A stretch of DNA of 64,000 nt from Clytia hemisphaerica (GCA_902728285.1 CACVBU010000261.1:255431-319430); one strand, 5' to 3'; numbered from the stretch's first letter, positions 45,834 through 64,000 are shown. Translations and numbers: made by a program. The notes: generated by a model from the sequence alone, not told the origin.

Positions 45834-46051
45834 CTCTCGGGTACCTAATAGCCGGGGGTTTGGAGTGAGCAGGGGATTGGAAAAAATCTCAAATACTAAT
45901 AAGCGGAGGGGGGGGGTTGAAATAAAAATATCCTGGGTGGAATGTTTTCGAAAAGAAGGCTAATGCAGCAGAATTAGGGCGAAAGAGGGAACGTTCAAAA
46001 AAAATTCCCAAAAATCAATAAGCGGTCCCCCGGCTATTAGGTACCCGAGAG
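45834..46051. mobile_element. 218-bp TA-flanked MITE
   Basis: The ends CTCTCGGGTACCTAATAGCC and GGCTATTAGGTACCCGAGAG are exact complements between TA dinucleotides (45832-45833, 46052-46053). A G-run and the motif aataagcgg lie inside. Confidence 0.85.
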
Positions 46052-46376
46052 TAAAGACATTTACTGAACGGCTAAAAGGTAGGTTATTATATGGCCCCAT
46101 TTAGCACCAGCATTTGTTAAAAAGATATGGCGTACAATATGGATCTAGGATCTCGAGCATTCAAAAGAGTAGGGCTTATTTTGTAAGATATAAATTTGAT
46201 TTTTTTGTTAATATACTTGTTATCGATCATATGATATAAAAAAATACTTGGTTAAATGTTAAAAATAAAACTGGTCTTATAAACACCATGCGGTTATATA
46301 TAAAAAAGGTTATACGTTGCAAAATGCAATGGTATCTGATGGATGAAGGACGTTCATTATTTATCGAATAGTTCTT

Positions 46377-46805
46377 GGGACCATTCAAAAAGTACGTACG
46401 CTCGAGAGGGAAGGGGGTTCTCCCAAAAGTGAACGAAATCGTACGAGAGGGAGGGGATCCTTGAGGAGAAGTAAGTATACGCTCGTAATTTTTCCTAAAA
46501 TGTCTTTTTTGAGAGAAAAACGCAATATTTTCACATCAAAAAATTGTTTTTGCGATTGTTATTTTTCATTTCTCCTTTGGTATTTTTGTTCATCTTATAG
46601 ATTCTTTTAATTTCTTGAGACTGGATACCTAAATATTCTACTGTTACAAGAGTTTCAAGTTTCGACTTTGGTTAGGGGGATGTACTAAAAAGCGTACGTA
46701 CGCTGAAGGGGGGGGGTACACATAAAGCGTACGAAAGCGTACAAGGGGGAGGGGGAGTCAAAAATTTGCCATTTTCGAGCGTACGTACTTTTTGAATGGT
46801 CTCCT
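46377..46805. mobile_element. about 429-bp inverted-repeat MITE
   Basis: The ends gggaccattcaaaaagtacg and cgtactttttgaatggtctcc form an inverted repeat that continues through tacgctcg/cgagcgta. G-rich purine tracts (gaggggg) lie just inside both arms. Confidence 0.8.
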
Positions 46806-47068
46806 CCCTTCAAGTCTCGTTGGGCTTTTTAATCAAATTTCAACCTATCTTAATAATGACGGATTAGAGAGGGCTGCACTGGGAAATATTGCCTGAGTAA
46901 CACAGAACTTAGTAAAACTATATATTTATTTATCTTAACAGACCTTCACTTGGAATGGAAAAAAAAACATTCTCAAATATTACGTCAAGATTTAAACGAT
47001 AAAATGACAGTAGACGAAATTAAGCGCAATTTCATTCAGCAAAGGACCCACAACAAAAAGTTTGGACG

Positions 47069-47074
47069 TTTATT
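47069..47074 (-). terminator. candidate poly(A) signal for the MYND gene
   Basis: AATAAA on the minus strand (tttatt on the plus strand), about 124 nt beyond the stop codon of the MYND gene. Confidence 0.4.
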
Positions 47075-47197
47075 TCTAAAGTTATATGTCCAGAATGAAA
47101 AGATCTCATCAATATCATTCAAAAACTGAAATCTGCAACCTGTACAATATGTCCAGAATGTCTACTTTAACAATATTGTTCAATCAAAAGACAATAT

Positions 47198-49789
47198 TTA
47201 TGAAGCTTTGCAGTGCTTCTTATGCTCACTCCAATGTTTAGCTTGACATTCTTTTCCACAATAACTCACCGCACGACAACGTCCACACTTCTTAAATCGT
47301 TTCTGCGCACTCTCCGACATCGTCTGCTCTCCGCCTGACTTGCTACGCGGGCAGCTAGATAGTGCACAGGTTTTGATTTTCTTTGTTTTTTTCTCTTTCT
47401 CTCGTTTTTCGCCGTCGTCATCGTCGATCTCAACGATTTTCGGCGCCGGTTGTTTCTCCGACTTCGGATTTTCTTTCGAATGACTTCTTTGGCAATCCGA
47501 ATTCTTTGCTTTCGGATTCGGTATAATTGAAATAATAGCTCTTGTTTTTGTTCCGTTTTTGTTTTTCAACTTAGTTATTCCAACCTCATTTTTGCATGCA
47601 CTAAATGTCTCAGCGATTTTCAAACTGGACTGTAAAGCTTCTACAAGCTTTTTATCACGAGGACCTTTAACGGCTTGCTTATCCGATTTCTTCTTAGTAT
47701 CGCCAAAACCGAGCTTTGCGTATTGCTTTTTGGTGATAGCATCTTTGAAATCACCTCCATCAGACAAATAAAAACAATTAGCTTCATCTTGGTACATCTC
47801 ATTAACGGTGGAAACTAAAGAACGAGTGATATGCTTGGAGACATCAAGCTCGTCATGGTGCATAATATGTGCCATGCAAGCAACAGCGATGGTGCTATAT
47901 CGATCAGGCATAGATTTATCTGAGATAGTAGCGATCAAAACTTCCATCATCTTATCCGCTACCGATTGAGGGATTTTCGACGTTTCTTTGTTGAGACCGT
48001 CCGCTTTTACGTAATCCAACATTTTCGTCCAGTTTTCGCCGTTGACGTAAACGCACATGTTACGGAAGGTGTCGGGTTTCAAGGAGCGAAAGAGTTGCAT
48101 TCGTTCGCCGTTCAGCTCTTCAAGGACACCAGATGATTTCATGTGATACAAGATGCATAAATCGTAGTGAATCAGCTTGACAGTGACGGGCATTAATTGC
48201 GAATACAAATTCTTATTGATGTTACGACGGTTGCGGTACAAATCATAAATCTCTTCACCCCAAGTCTTGATTGGGACCAGTCGAAAAAGTTCCAACTTCT
48301 TATCGAAACTTGTTTGACAAACGTTGACAGTATTGACACGAGATAACAACTTAATGTCTCGTTCATCGTAACTATAAAACTTGGAGAGGACTTCTACGGT
48401 GTTATTGGTGAAGATGGAAGGGCATTCTTTCTCTTCCAAAGGACCGATAGCGACTAACAGATTCAAAGCACATGAGATCAATTGATCTTTAGTGTCTTTA
48501 TTACACTTGGACATCGTGGTAGGGAACGCTTTCAACACACATATTGCATAATCTTGAAACTTCTCTTTAATGATGGATTCCTTTTCACTTTCAACTCTTT
48601 CGGTAACGATGATGAATGAAAAGATTTTATCATCTAGTCCACCCTTCGTGATCATATGTTTCAAACGTGAAAACTCAACTTGAATTAATTCCTCTTTACA
48701 CGGTCGTTGGAAAGAGAATCCGGATTTTAGTGCGAGATCAAGGAAACGTAGAGTGTGCAAGATAATCTTTTGAGCCAACGCTCGACGATAATTCACTTCG
48801 TCGTGGACAGCAAATTTCAAGATGAGCGAATAATCTAACTGATCTAATAGCTTACGAAGTAACTCGAATCTGGAATCTGTGGTGTCGATAGACATCAGTG
48901 CATCAATGGAGAAAAGGAGTGGTGAATGCATTCGTTGACATGATTTGTTGCTCAGCAAGTCCATCAAGATTGGGATTCCAGGGTCGAGGAGAAGGAAGAG
49001 ATCAATCATAACAGGTCTTGTAAGAGACAAACGAGTGAATAATGCAATGAGATCGACCGGCTGCGTATCTTTCAATGAATACCATTCCTTTTGTGCGACG
49101 GCCGTTGCAAAAAGCGGTGAAACGATACGGTCGTAGCTAAATTCGTAATCCTCAAGTCTAGCTTTCCCTTGAAGTTCATAAAGTTTCTTAAAGATGGGAT
49201 ACATTTTGTTATGATGGAATGAACCATCTAAATACAAGAACTCATCAACGACAATCATATACGGTCCACAACAAAGTTGTTTCGTTTTCTCAGTAAAAGC
49301 AGAGCTGACAACAGTTAAAAACACTGTGATGCTTTCCAGAAATACGTGATCCGGTAATAAGAGTATCCGGTCGAAAAGCATGAACCAAAAACGCCTGGCG
49401 TTGTAAATTTGGTAATGATATTTCTTGGAGCGTGTGATGCATGTGTATGCCAACTGAACAACCGATGATACATAACGCTCGTTACGAAGTCCAGCTGTTA
49501 ACAAGCTAGTTAATAGTTCCACTGTCTCTTCCGCACTAAAAAGAGCATCCGGATGTACCCCACTGTTATGAATATCTTTGACATTACTTGAAAAACCTTC
49601 ACATACATCATCAATAGCGCCCCAATTTTTCGATTTTATATTACGGAAATCATCGAAAAAGCATCTTTTCCATCCTCTGACGTCATCTTCGCCATTTGCA
49701 AACCAATCATCATCGACGATGAGGACGTCACCATTCAAACAATGTAAGCATAGAGTTTTCGATAGCTGTTCTTGCTGTTGGGCTGCCAT
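47198..49789 (-). CDS. intronless MYND-type zinc finger protein, 863 residues
   Basis: One uninterrupted frame from ATG at 49789 to TAG at 47198-47200. Residues 1 to about 690 look globular and mostly helical, with Leu-rich stretches such as RFWFMLFDRILLLPDHVFLE and FTRLSLTRPVMIDLFLLLDP, consistent with an armadillo/HEAT-like or other alpha-solenoid fold, though I cannot assign one. A Lys-rich linker (EKREKEKKTKKIK, near 795) could be a nuclear localisation signal. The C-terminus, about residues 807-862, is a MYND finger: CALSSC, then KKCGRCRAVSYCGKECQAKH, then HKKHC. The first pair is CX4C with a 20-odd residue insert before the second pair, a variant also known elsewhere. MYND fingers bind proline-rich peptides. 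No SET domain is seen, so it is not a SMYD methyltransferase. Lack of introns in an intron-rich neighbourhood suggests an ancient retrocopy or intron loss. Function unknown. Confidence 0.85.
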   Translation of the reverse strand: MAAQQQEQLSKTLCLHCLNGDVLIVDDDWFANGEDDVRGWKRCFFDDFRNIKSKNWGAIDDVCEGFSSNVKDIHNSGVHPDALFSAEETVELLTSLLTAGLRNERYVSSVVQLAYTCITRSKKYHYQIYNARRFWFMLFDRILLLPDHVFLESITVFLTVVSSAFTEKTKQLCCGPYMIVVDEFLYLDGSFHHNKMYPIFKKLYELQGKARLEDYEFSYDRIVSPLFATAVAQKEWYSLKDTQPVDLIALFTRLSLTRPVMIDLFLLLDPGIPILMDLLSNKSCQRMHSPLLFSIDALMSIDTTDSRFELLRKLLDQLDYSLILKFAVHDEVNYRRALAQKIILHTLRFLDLALKSGFSFQRPCKEELIQVEFSRLKHMITKGGLDDKIFSFIIVTERVESEKESIIKEKFQDYAICVLKAFPTTMSKCNKDTKDQLISCALNLLVAIGPLEEKECPSIFTNNTVEVLSKFYSYDERDIKLLSRVNTVNVCQTSFDKKLELFRLVPIKTWGEEIYDLYRNRRNINKNLYSQLMPVTVKLIHYDLCILYHMKSSGVLEELNGERMQLFRSLKPDTFRNMCVYVNGENWTKMLDYVKADGLNKETSKIPQSVADKMMEVLIATISDKSMPDRYSTIAVACMAHIMHHDELDVSKHITRSLVSTVNEMYQDEANCFYLSDGGDFKDAITKKQYAKLGFGDTKKKSDKQAVKGPRDKKLVEALQSSLKIAETFSACKNEVGITKLKNKNGTKTRAIISIIPNPKAKNSDCQRSHSKENPKSEKQPAPKIVEIDDDDGEKREKEKKTKKIKTCALSSCPRSKSGGEQTMSESAQKRFKKCGRCRAVSYCGKECQAKHWSEHKKHCKAS

Positions 49790-49879
49790 CTTGTTTATCT
49801 ATTTTGTATTTTCTTTGTTTGCTAAAACCGAAAAAAGGGAAATATTAAAGCTTTGGCAGGCTTTGATTGAGTTCTCATC

Positions 49880-52712
49880 AAAAAGTGTAGTACATGCAGT
49901 TACTTCGCAAGCAGAAACTTTCGCGATTCTAGAGAATTTTAGCCCTTTTCGCGAAAGTAAATTGAGTTGGCATTTCACGAAAAAAAATCTGCAAAGAAAA
50001 TCTACTAATTTTCCTCTTTGATGATAACAAGGATAAAATTTAATGTAGAGATTATTATTTCAGTACATTTGAACGATCAAAAGACTGGTTTTATGCATAG
50101 TCCGGGAGCCAAACCCAAAAAATGGCATTTTGCTTAACCCAAGATTCTACAGGATAAACTATACATTTTTGGAATCCTCAACTATCCTAGTTTTGGAAAT
50201 GGTCGGTCCCCAAAGCTAACTCCTGGTCAATTTTTCATACTGGGTCCGAGTTTAGGGGGTACTTTTTATCCTTTGTAAGGATTTGTTAAGGAAAATGCCA
50301 TTCCAGGGATGATATAATTTGCTTATCTAGTCAATCAGTTAACCAATTGCTTTGAAACTTTGCAAAAAGTTTTAAGGTAGGCTGATGATTATTTTCGGCA
50401 TAAAAATTTTGTGAAAAATTATTTTTATAGGTTTGCCTGGGGAAAAAGAGGGAAAATTTGGGTATTTTAACTAAATTTTGACCCTTTTTAAGTCCGGGAC
50501 CTACCCAAACAACTTTTAACGAGACACAAACTAGGTGTTATGATAGACTTTGATGCAATACATCAGAAAAATTTCAAAGGACAGTATTTAGTATTATTTC
50601 AGGGCTGCAGGGGGTAAAATTGCCCATTTTTATGGGTTTTTACCTTATTTGAGCAATTTTCACCACTATTCTTGGTTAAAACGTCATCAAGAATAGTTTT
50701 AACTTGATTTTCGTGTAATATATCCTGAAAGATTACAATGCTGACTTAAAACTAACAAAACCAGGCTGCAAATGGACAAACCAGGGGGTAAAAATGCCCA
50801 TTTTAGGCGATTTTTATCGTTTTTGGACCTATTTCACCCATAAAGCGGTTTTATGGTGTACCAATTTTATTTCTGACCACTCATTTTGTAGTAGGGGCAA
50901 CGGGAAAGTTATTTGTGGTTTTCATTGTCTGTAATCAGGGTCGCTGTGGGCAAATCAGGGGGTAAATACACCACTTCTTGGTAGTTGTTGCCTGAATTTG
51001 GATGTTTTTATTGTATGGTAGCCTCAAATTTATGAAATTTTGAGATGGAAACCAGTTATATACCCTTCAGTCATTTCTTAGTACTTTTGTTGACAACTAC
51101 ACAAAATAATGACGGGTTTAAAACTTAAGTTATGGCCAAATTATAACATTTTTTTGACGTAATTTTGTCAGTTTTTGCTTTGAGATTCCACTATATTGCT
51201 ATTCAGAGCTTCCCAAAATGGTCCCAGCTACTTGTAGAATTATTATCTTGAGACTAGCTACTAATAAAAGGTCAGTAAAACGGCAAAAATGATCAGTAAA
51301 ATTATGAGTATGTAGTACATTATGAGTATGCAGAGGACCGTTAGTTTTGTTTTCACAAAACGATTAGAAATTTTTCATCAAAACAGGCCTTAACAATGAC
51401 ACATCACTTTTATTTCTACCCAAGTTAACAATATTTTACAAATTATGATGCTCCAAATAACTATTCTACTTAAAAACCAGTACAGGGACCATTTTTGGAA
51501 GCTCTGAATAGCAATATAGTGGAATTTCAAAGCAAAAACTGGCAAAATTACGTCAATAATGTTATAATTTGGCCATAACTTAAGTTAAATCCGTCATTAT
51601 TTTGTGTATGTTGTCAACAAAAGTACTAAGAAATGACTGAAGGGTATATAACTGGTTTCCATCTCAAAATTTCATAAATTTGAGGCTACCATACAATAAA
51701 AACATCCAAATTCAGGCAACAACTACCAAGAAGTGGTGTATTTACCCCCTGATTTGCCCACAATGACCCTGATTACAGACAATGAAAACCACAAATAACT
51801 TTCCGATTGCTCCTACTACAAAATGATCCTTGTTTCAGTGGTCAGAAATAAAATTGGTACACCATAAAACCGCTTTATGGGTGAAATAGGTCCAAAAACG
51901 ATAAAAATCGCCTAAAATGGGCATTTTTACCCCCTGGTTTGTCCATTTGCAGCCTGGTTTTGTTAGTTTTAAGTCAGCATTGTAATCTTTCAGGATATAT
52001 TACACGAAAATCAAGTTAAAACAATTTTTGATAACGTTTTAACCAAGATTAGTGGTAAAAATTGCTACCCCCTGCAGCCCTGAAATAATACTAAATACTG
52101 TCTGTTTGAAATTTTTCTGATGTATTACATCAAAGTCTATCATAACACCTAGTTTGTGTCTCATTAAAAGTTGTTTGGGTAGGTCCCAGACTTAAAAAGG
52201 GTCAAAATTAAGTTAAAATACCCAAATTTTCCCTTTTTTTTCCCAGGCAAACCTATAAAAATAATTTTTCACAAAAATTTTTTGCCGAGAATAATCATCA
52301 GCCTACCTTGAAACTTTTTGCAAAGTTTCAAAGCAATTGGTCAACTGATTGACTAGATACAGCAAATTATATCATCCCTGGAATGGCATTTTCCTTAACA
52401 AATCCTTACAAAGGATAAAAAGTACCCCCTAAACTCGGACCCAGTATGAAAAATTGACCAGGAGTTAGCTTTGGGGACCGATCATTTCCTAAACTAGGAT
52501 AGTTGAGAATTCCAAAAATGTATAGTTTATCCTGTAGAATCTTGGGTTAAGCAAAAGTGCTTATTTAAGGAGATATAGGATTTGGCTCCCGGACTAGCAC
52601 CGAAAACTTGAATTTTCTACTTAAAAGAGACCTAATTCGCGAAAGTAAATGTCGCAGATTTCGCGACTTTTCGACCTTGCGAAAGTTTCTGCTCGCGAAA
52701 GTTTGTACGACA
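49880..52712. mobile_element. older CGCGAAAGT-rich element interrupted by the 2.5-kb hairpin
   Basis: Flanks of the hairpin share inverted pieces: gcagaaactttcgc at 49909-49922 and gcgaaagtttctgc at 52679-52692, and gcgaaagtaaat on both sides. This suggests an outer inverted-repeat element into which 50100-52594 inserted. Outer ends are not sharply defined. Confidence 0.5.
50100..52594. mobile_element. 2.5-kb TA-flanked foldback element (long hairpin)
   Basis: The ends GTCCGGGAGCCAAA and the near-complement TTTGGCTCCCGGAC lie between TA dinucleotides (50098-50099, 52595-52596). Arms of about 1.1 kb (to about 51235, and from about 51487) are inverted repeats with few differences, for example tttttatgggtttt against a shortened tgctaccccctg. 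The unpaired loop is about 250 bp. No ORF. It lies 310 bp upstream of the MYND start codon. Confidence 0.9.
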
Positions 52713-52868
52713 AAGTAGTTATTATTTAACTTAAATTTTGTGAAATTTTCTGTATAATAGCTCTTTCAGGCCTTTTTAATGATGCATTCACAATACATTT
52801 TGTACTATGCACGATGTATTCATTTTAATCCGCTATTTCACAAAATTTAAGTTAAATAATTACATTTG
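52713..52868. mobile_element. about 150-bp palindromic MITE
   Basis: The left arm attatttaacttaaattttg is complemented by caaaatttaagttaaataat on the right; loop about 52760-52825. Confidence 0.65.
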
Positions 52869-53134
52869 TCTGAAAACCACAATCTTCTTTCCCTTGAAGA
52901 AATGGATGGAACAATGTAAAAGCCTTAACTCATGATTTCTATGATATAACCAATCGTTGTACTTTTTGTTATTATAGGTAACACGAACAAATAGTACAAC
53001 ACTACTAAAGGTTCCAGCAGATTATACCGCCATGAGGAAGGAACCCCAAATAGGCTAACAAAATGAGCAATAATAGATTTTAGTTCCTACTGATTCATAA
53101 AAGTTCAGATCCGACAACAAACTTCGAAAAACCA

Positions 53135-53440
53135 TTACAAGTGGGGGGCGTACGGTATTTCGGAATTGCGGAAATGAAGCCTTTTTTCTTCGGAATTTCG
53201 GAAGTCAGGCAAAATTTCTTCGGTATTTCGGAATGCTGAAATTGTTTCGGTATCGGAAATCCATGAATTTCTGCTCCGGAATTTCGGTAGTATAAAGTTA
53301 CTTTTTATCCCCCTTTTTCGGAATTCATACATGAAAAATCAAATTTGATGGAAAATTAGTCAAAACGAGGAAAAATACCCAAAAAATTCGGTATCGGAAT
53401 AAGTATTTTTTTACGGAATTTTCAGAAATTTTTACAAGAG
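53135..53440. repeat. CGGAATT-rich degenerate repeat block, second copy
   Basis: Repeats of cggaattt and cggtatttcgg as at 5777-6190. The 65-residue minus-strand ORF (RNSEE, FRNSE units) is only the translation of this repeat. Confidence 0.6.
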
Positions 53441-53808
53441 AAATTCTAAGTACAAAGTGTATGCATTTTGTTCATATTTGTGCATACTGTACTTGATTTA
53501 AGATGACCTTTCAATTACGTATAGAAAATGAAGTATCAGATATCAGAGATACCTCCGCCCAAAATGGGAAAGTTTCACGAATCATCCCCTCAAATAATTA
53601 ATTAATGCAACTGTTAGGTATGTATTTAGATATTCAAAAGTGCCAATATATGTTGAATAAAATAGTCAAATTATATAGAAATATTCCACAAAATCCAGTT
53701 AGGATCTTCAAGCAAACCTCAATCAAGCTGCCTGTTCCTAACTGACATAAATTTTACCCACGAAACAAAAAACTATGTGCAGGTCCAATAGCTCAAAACT
53801 TTTAGCTA

Positions 53809-54121
53809 CTTTAATCGTAGAAATTTAAGCGAGACTAATTTTAGCGTTTTAGCGAGTCAGGAAAATCTTGATTTTTTTTGGATTTATTTTAGCGAATTTC
53901 AAAAGATTTTGCGTGGATAAATTTTAGCGAATACTTGAATTACATTATTGACTGAATTCGTTTTCTAGCATTTATTTGCACTGAAACCCTTCCTATTGAT
54001 AAAAATGTATCAAGGCAATATAACCAGAAATTTCGCGCGGATAAATTTTAGCGATCTGTCGATTCGGCGTCACCATGCTAAATCGCTAAAATTAGTCTCG
54101 CTAAAATTTCTACGGTTAAAG
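53809..54121. mobile_element. 313-bp TA-flanked MITE
   Basis: The ends CTTTAATCGTAGAAATTT and AAATTTCTACGGTTAAAG are inverted repeats between TA dinucleotides (53807-53808, 54122-54123). Internal units agcgagactaattttagcg are mirrored, and ttttagcga recurs several times. Confidence 0.8.
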
Positions 54122-56031
54122 TATTATTGAGCTATTAAGGTGTTAATAAACCATCCATCATATTCTTTCTACCATTTCTTAGAAAAAAAATCGTGGGTAA
54201 AAATGACGTCGCACAGAATCGAACTCCGAAATTAGTTTGTGGGTGCCTGAATAGCTACAGGGTGCAATATCAACATCATCACCCTTGAAATATCACAGAA
54301 AAATATTTTTCTTTCAGCCGATAAAACTATTTATAGCATCTGGAATTTAGCAATGCCCCTTATCTTTTTACCTAGAAAATTTTAGTCAGAAGCCTGTCGC
54401 AAAAATTTTCTGCTCTACACACAAGGGTCCTGTATTTATACATTACATTTACAAAAAGGTAACTTATCTTAGTTTAGTACATAGACATAGTTAAAATTTC
54501 TTAAAAAGGATTGTAGGTTTTCTTTTGGGAACCCCGTTTATTTTAATTATTTAGTACCCCAAACTAAATAGATTTTAAATGATCTTTGTTATAACACTGT
54601 GTCTTTACGTGTGAGGTTTTAGTTATGACCCTCTTCCCTATGTTTTACGGGATGTAAAAATTACTCAAAAAACTGGAATATTAACCGAGATACATGTCTA
54701 AAAGATTGATATTACTCCAAAAAGGTTACTGATGTTGATCTCCCATTTACAGCCCTTCAAATTGTTTATAATATCCAAAAATTGACATTCAAAGTTCAGT
54801 ACTCCTCGCAGAGGAGGAACGGGGTCAGTTCTTGAATCTCAGACGTCTATGAATAATAAAAGAAGATCGGGCAATTTTTTGCATACCACAACCCCGATTT
54901 TAAGAAGTGGTATTTTAGTACACACGTGCTAGTACACGCTTTTTTATAAGAATATACTTTTTATAAGAATATTTATGATGAAATTGGCCAAAAATTAAGA
55001 ATATGGTAAGAATATCGCCATCATAGAGAACCTAAGAATACCATTTTTAAAGTATTTTTACCTGTAGATTGCCAATAATACCCCAGTAACGCTCAATACT
55101 TTCAGAAAGAATGTCATTCTGTATTGGTCTTCTTGTTGGGACCAAATGTTTCCAAAAGTTTTTAATATTTTAACCAAATATACTGATACTCTACTATTGC
55201 TTTCTCAATTAACCAAACTTTTTACTGTGCGCGGAGAAAATCTTCATCAAAAAATAAAATTCGTTTTATAAAATGATGAAGAATTTTGAAAATGAAATAA
55301 AAATGTTTTTTGAGTGTACCACCACATCACCTAAACGATGTTTGAAATTTGTATCTGGAGAATTCGACCGGCCGCTCTATGTTTATTAACCAATCAGCAA
55401 CATTTAAAAATGGTCATATTTGATTGCTAAGCTAGAACCCGTTTATAAGAATATTGCAATAAAATTCGAACACGATTCAGGTCTTGTATAAAAAAACTAA
55501 ATAACTTAAGCAAGCAAGCAAGGCATTAGAAGAAAATCGGGTAGGTAGATAAGGGGTAAAAATATTTTCTTTCGTCAGATAATATAATCGTAAATAAATA
55601 ACTGGAACTAAAAATTAACATTTTATAAAAGATACTTATAGTTCATATTATCATAGATTTTTAAAAAGTTTATCCTTGGATAAAACCAGCTTCAAGGCTC
55701 TTTTGCTGGTTGACATGGTTACAATGAGTTTACAACACAAACTCTATTTTCTACCAGAGAAAGGAGTGGTTTACAACGGTTTCCATAGTAACTCATGACG
55801 TCAATCTGTATTTGTATCTTGATCTTACTCTGTGAGAATATTCAAACAGCAGAGCCTTCGTAAATCACAAGCTTAGAACTGAACCAAATAACTGCGCAGA
55901 ACAAATATTGGAATAAGGTAATCCACAGAATTTCAATATCTGGATTGGCTGTGCCACATCTCTAACCCAACCGCAGAAAATAATAAATTTTCTCAGGCAT
56001 CCAATGAAGGAACGACTTGGACCCATTAGCA
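54122..56031. other. 3' flank of the CNRIP1-like gene
   Basis: AT-rich. The motif tataagaatat recurs at 54937, 54952, 54963 and 55443. A ctcctcgcagaggagg hairpin lies at 54804-54819. No gene recognised. Confidence 0.4.
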
Positions 56032-62615
<6,584 letters not shown>

Positions 62616-63549
62616 GGCTGCAGGTTAGTTTATTGCTGTCACAGAACTGTTGTTGTTAGGGAGAACTAAATCATATGAACGGATTTGGACTCTCTTTTAA
62701 AAATAAGCCATTTTGAGACGTCTCTTTCCTCTTTGAATAACAAATCAACCCCAATAAATAAACCCAAAAGTCATAAAAATCTATTTTTTAATGAAATATT
62801 CAGTATTTGAGAGTGGGATTATTTTATTTGACGCGATCTTAATAACCCAAACTTTATATTCTGATTATTTTTTTCATTTTTTCAAAGCTATAAGAGATGA
62901 GAAGATAAGTATATATTGAAAATATAGCCATAACAATAAGTCTCTTTTACATACATCAGAAAAGAACATCCAAAATTATTCCCTTTTGCTTCCTGCAGTC
63001 GAATAAAAAAATCTTAGGGTTTATAAAATATTTAGTACTAAAGCTACTAAAACGGCCTGCCCTTGATATAAAGTGCAGTTGAACTTACTATAATATATCC
63101 CTTTCCTCTCTCTATTATCTGTCTTTTCGTTTAAGAAAACCACATTTGGGGATTCTTTCTACAAAAAGATGGCTCCTGCAGGCCAAAGACTCCACCTATT
63201 TCCAAATAGACTTTCCCAACATCATATTCCTTCATAACTCTTTCTACAAAGCACAGCTCGACAACCTTCAAAACAAGGAGTGGAAAAAAGCAAATAATGC
63301 AGAGTAAAGTAGAAAAACAGTTCAAAAGACTTGTGAGAGGAGGCTGAAGAGTACAGAGGGGAAAAGAGAAGAATAGATTAAAAATTAAGTACGATATAAA
63401 AATTACAGTTTCCCATATTTTTCACACTTTGTTTTCTTTTATTCATTGGAAGAAAATGAGGAGAAGGAAGATCGACGCACGGGGTGATTCTTCTACTGAA
63501 CGAGTCGACTTGAGGACTAACCTACAGTCTGTTTAATATATCGTTTGAA
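62616..63549. other. 5' flank of the CNRIP1-like gene
   Basis: No gene recognised. On the minus strand an AG at 62627-62626 (plus-strand ct in ggctgcagg) precedes the ATG and could end a 5'-UTR intron; the promoter is not identifiable. Confidence 0.35.
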
Positions 63550-63829
63550 GACCATGTTCAGACGTTACGGTTCCGTTCCGTTCCGAAACTAAATGGTTCC
63601 GAAACAAGTGTGAACGTCAGAATTCGAAACGTCAAAAAAGAAGACGTTACAAAGCAAAACAGATCGAAACAGATCATTTCGCTCCACTTTTTTCATCGGA
63701 ACGGAATCGCTCCGTTTTCTTGCTCCGAAACGTTCCGAAACCAATATGAACACACTCGATCCGTAACGAAAATCATACCAGGGCAAAACGGAACAGTAAA
63801 GTGGGAACGAGGTCTGAGTAACGAGTCTT
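63550..63829. mobile_element. diverged copy of the TTA-type MITE
   Basis: The left end gaccatgttcagacgttacg matches 27435-27695 exactly. The right end (ctcgttactcagacctcg when reversed) is much altered. Interior motifs cgaaacgtcaaaaaagaaga and cggaacg(g) recur. The 110- and 73-residue ORFs here are repeat artefacts. Confidence 0.65.
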
Positions 63830-64000
63830 AAGAACGACAATAAAAGAGGTAAACACCTTTCCGAAACAATGAATTCAAAATATCGTGAATTTGATATTTT
63901 GAACTTAAGTTTTGAAACCAATTATTCAAATAATGATTTTAACTGACTATACCTTGTAGCAATTTTCCTTTACTAAAAGAAAAGACTGCAAAAAAGAAGA

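Noticed and set aside
47559-47771. 70-residue plus-strand ORF and other plus-strand ORFs within 47198-49789
   Set aside because: Antisense shadows of the MYND gene.
54205-54275. tRNA-like sequence on the minus strand (ggagttcgattctgtgcg, with an upstream tagctattcagg)
   Set aside because: The T-loop consensus is suggestive, but the T stem does not pair properly and no good acceptor stem or anticodon arm can be drawn.

Overview
This window is nuclear DNA of an invertebrate animal. It is AT-rich, its genes are split by GT-AG introns, and it carries recognisable animal genes (GNPTAB, COA4, CNRIP1), a Penelope-like retroelement with a GIY-YIG nuclease domain, and a very dense load of short inverted-repeat transposons. 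I cannot name the species; a marine invertebrate such as a cnidarian or tunicate is only a guess. There are no bacterial-style operons, CRISPR arrays or rRNA genes, and I found no convincing tRNA.

Genes in order. A 5'-truncated Penelope-like element lies at 205-1307 (coding on -). A PHD-finger ORF1 of a LINE-type retrotransposon, broken by one frameshift and with no reverse transcriptase nearby, lies at 12858-13939 (+). GNPTAB, the alpha/beta precursor of GlcNAc-1-phosphotransferase, has three coding exons at 21282-25320 (+). COA4, a twin-CX9C mitochondrial protein, has two coding exons at 26779-27265 (+). An unrecognised 913-residue Ser/Pro-rich protein with KRSPSP repeats is assembled from twelve coding exons at 28969-40708 (+); every exon junction keeps the frame. 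An intronless 863-residue MYND zinc-finger protein lies at 47198-49789 (-). A CNRIP1-like gene has three coding exons at 56032-62615 (-), none of them large enough to stand out alone. The encoded proteins act in different places (Golgi, mitochondrial intermembrane space, probably cytoplasm, nucleus or membrane), so the neighbourhood is not functionally linked.

Between and inside the genes, much of the remaining DNA is foldback elements or MITEs. Several have readable target-site duplications: 8 bp (hAT-like) at 7602, 14246, 41399 and 44930; TTA (PIF/Harbinger-like) at 27435; TA at many sites. The richest stretch is 41399-45109, where one 280-bp-class MITE has taken three later insertions, one of which contains a further 1.9-kb element that also occurs, inverted, at 2976-4805. 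Other notable structures are a 2.5-kb TA-flanked hairpin just upstream of the MYND gene, a tandem 1,083-bp duplication with copies that look identical in CNRIP1 intron 1, a 142-bp AGAC microsatellite, and a perfect 61-bp palindrome. I see no evidence of a wholly new enzymatic system. The most novel material is the nested-transposon record, the uncharacterised 913-residue protein and the LINE ORF1-only copy.
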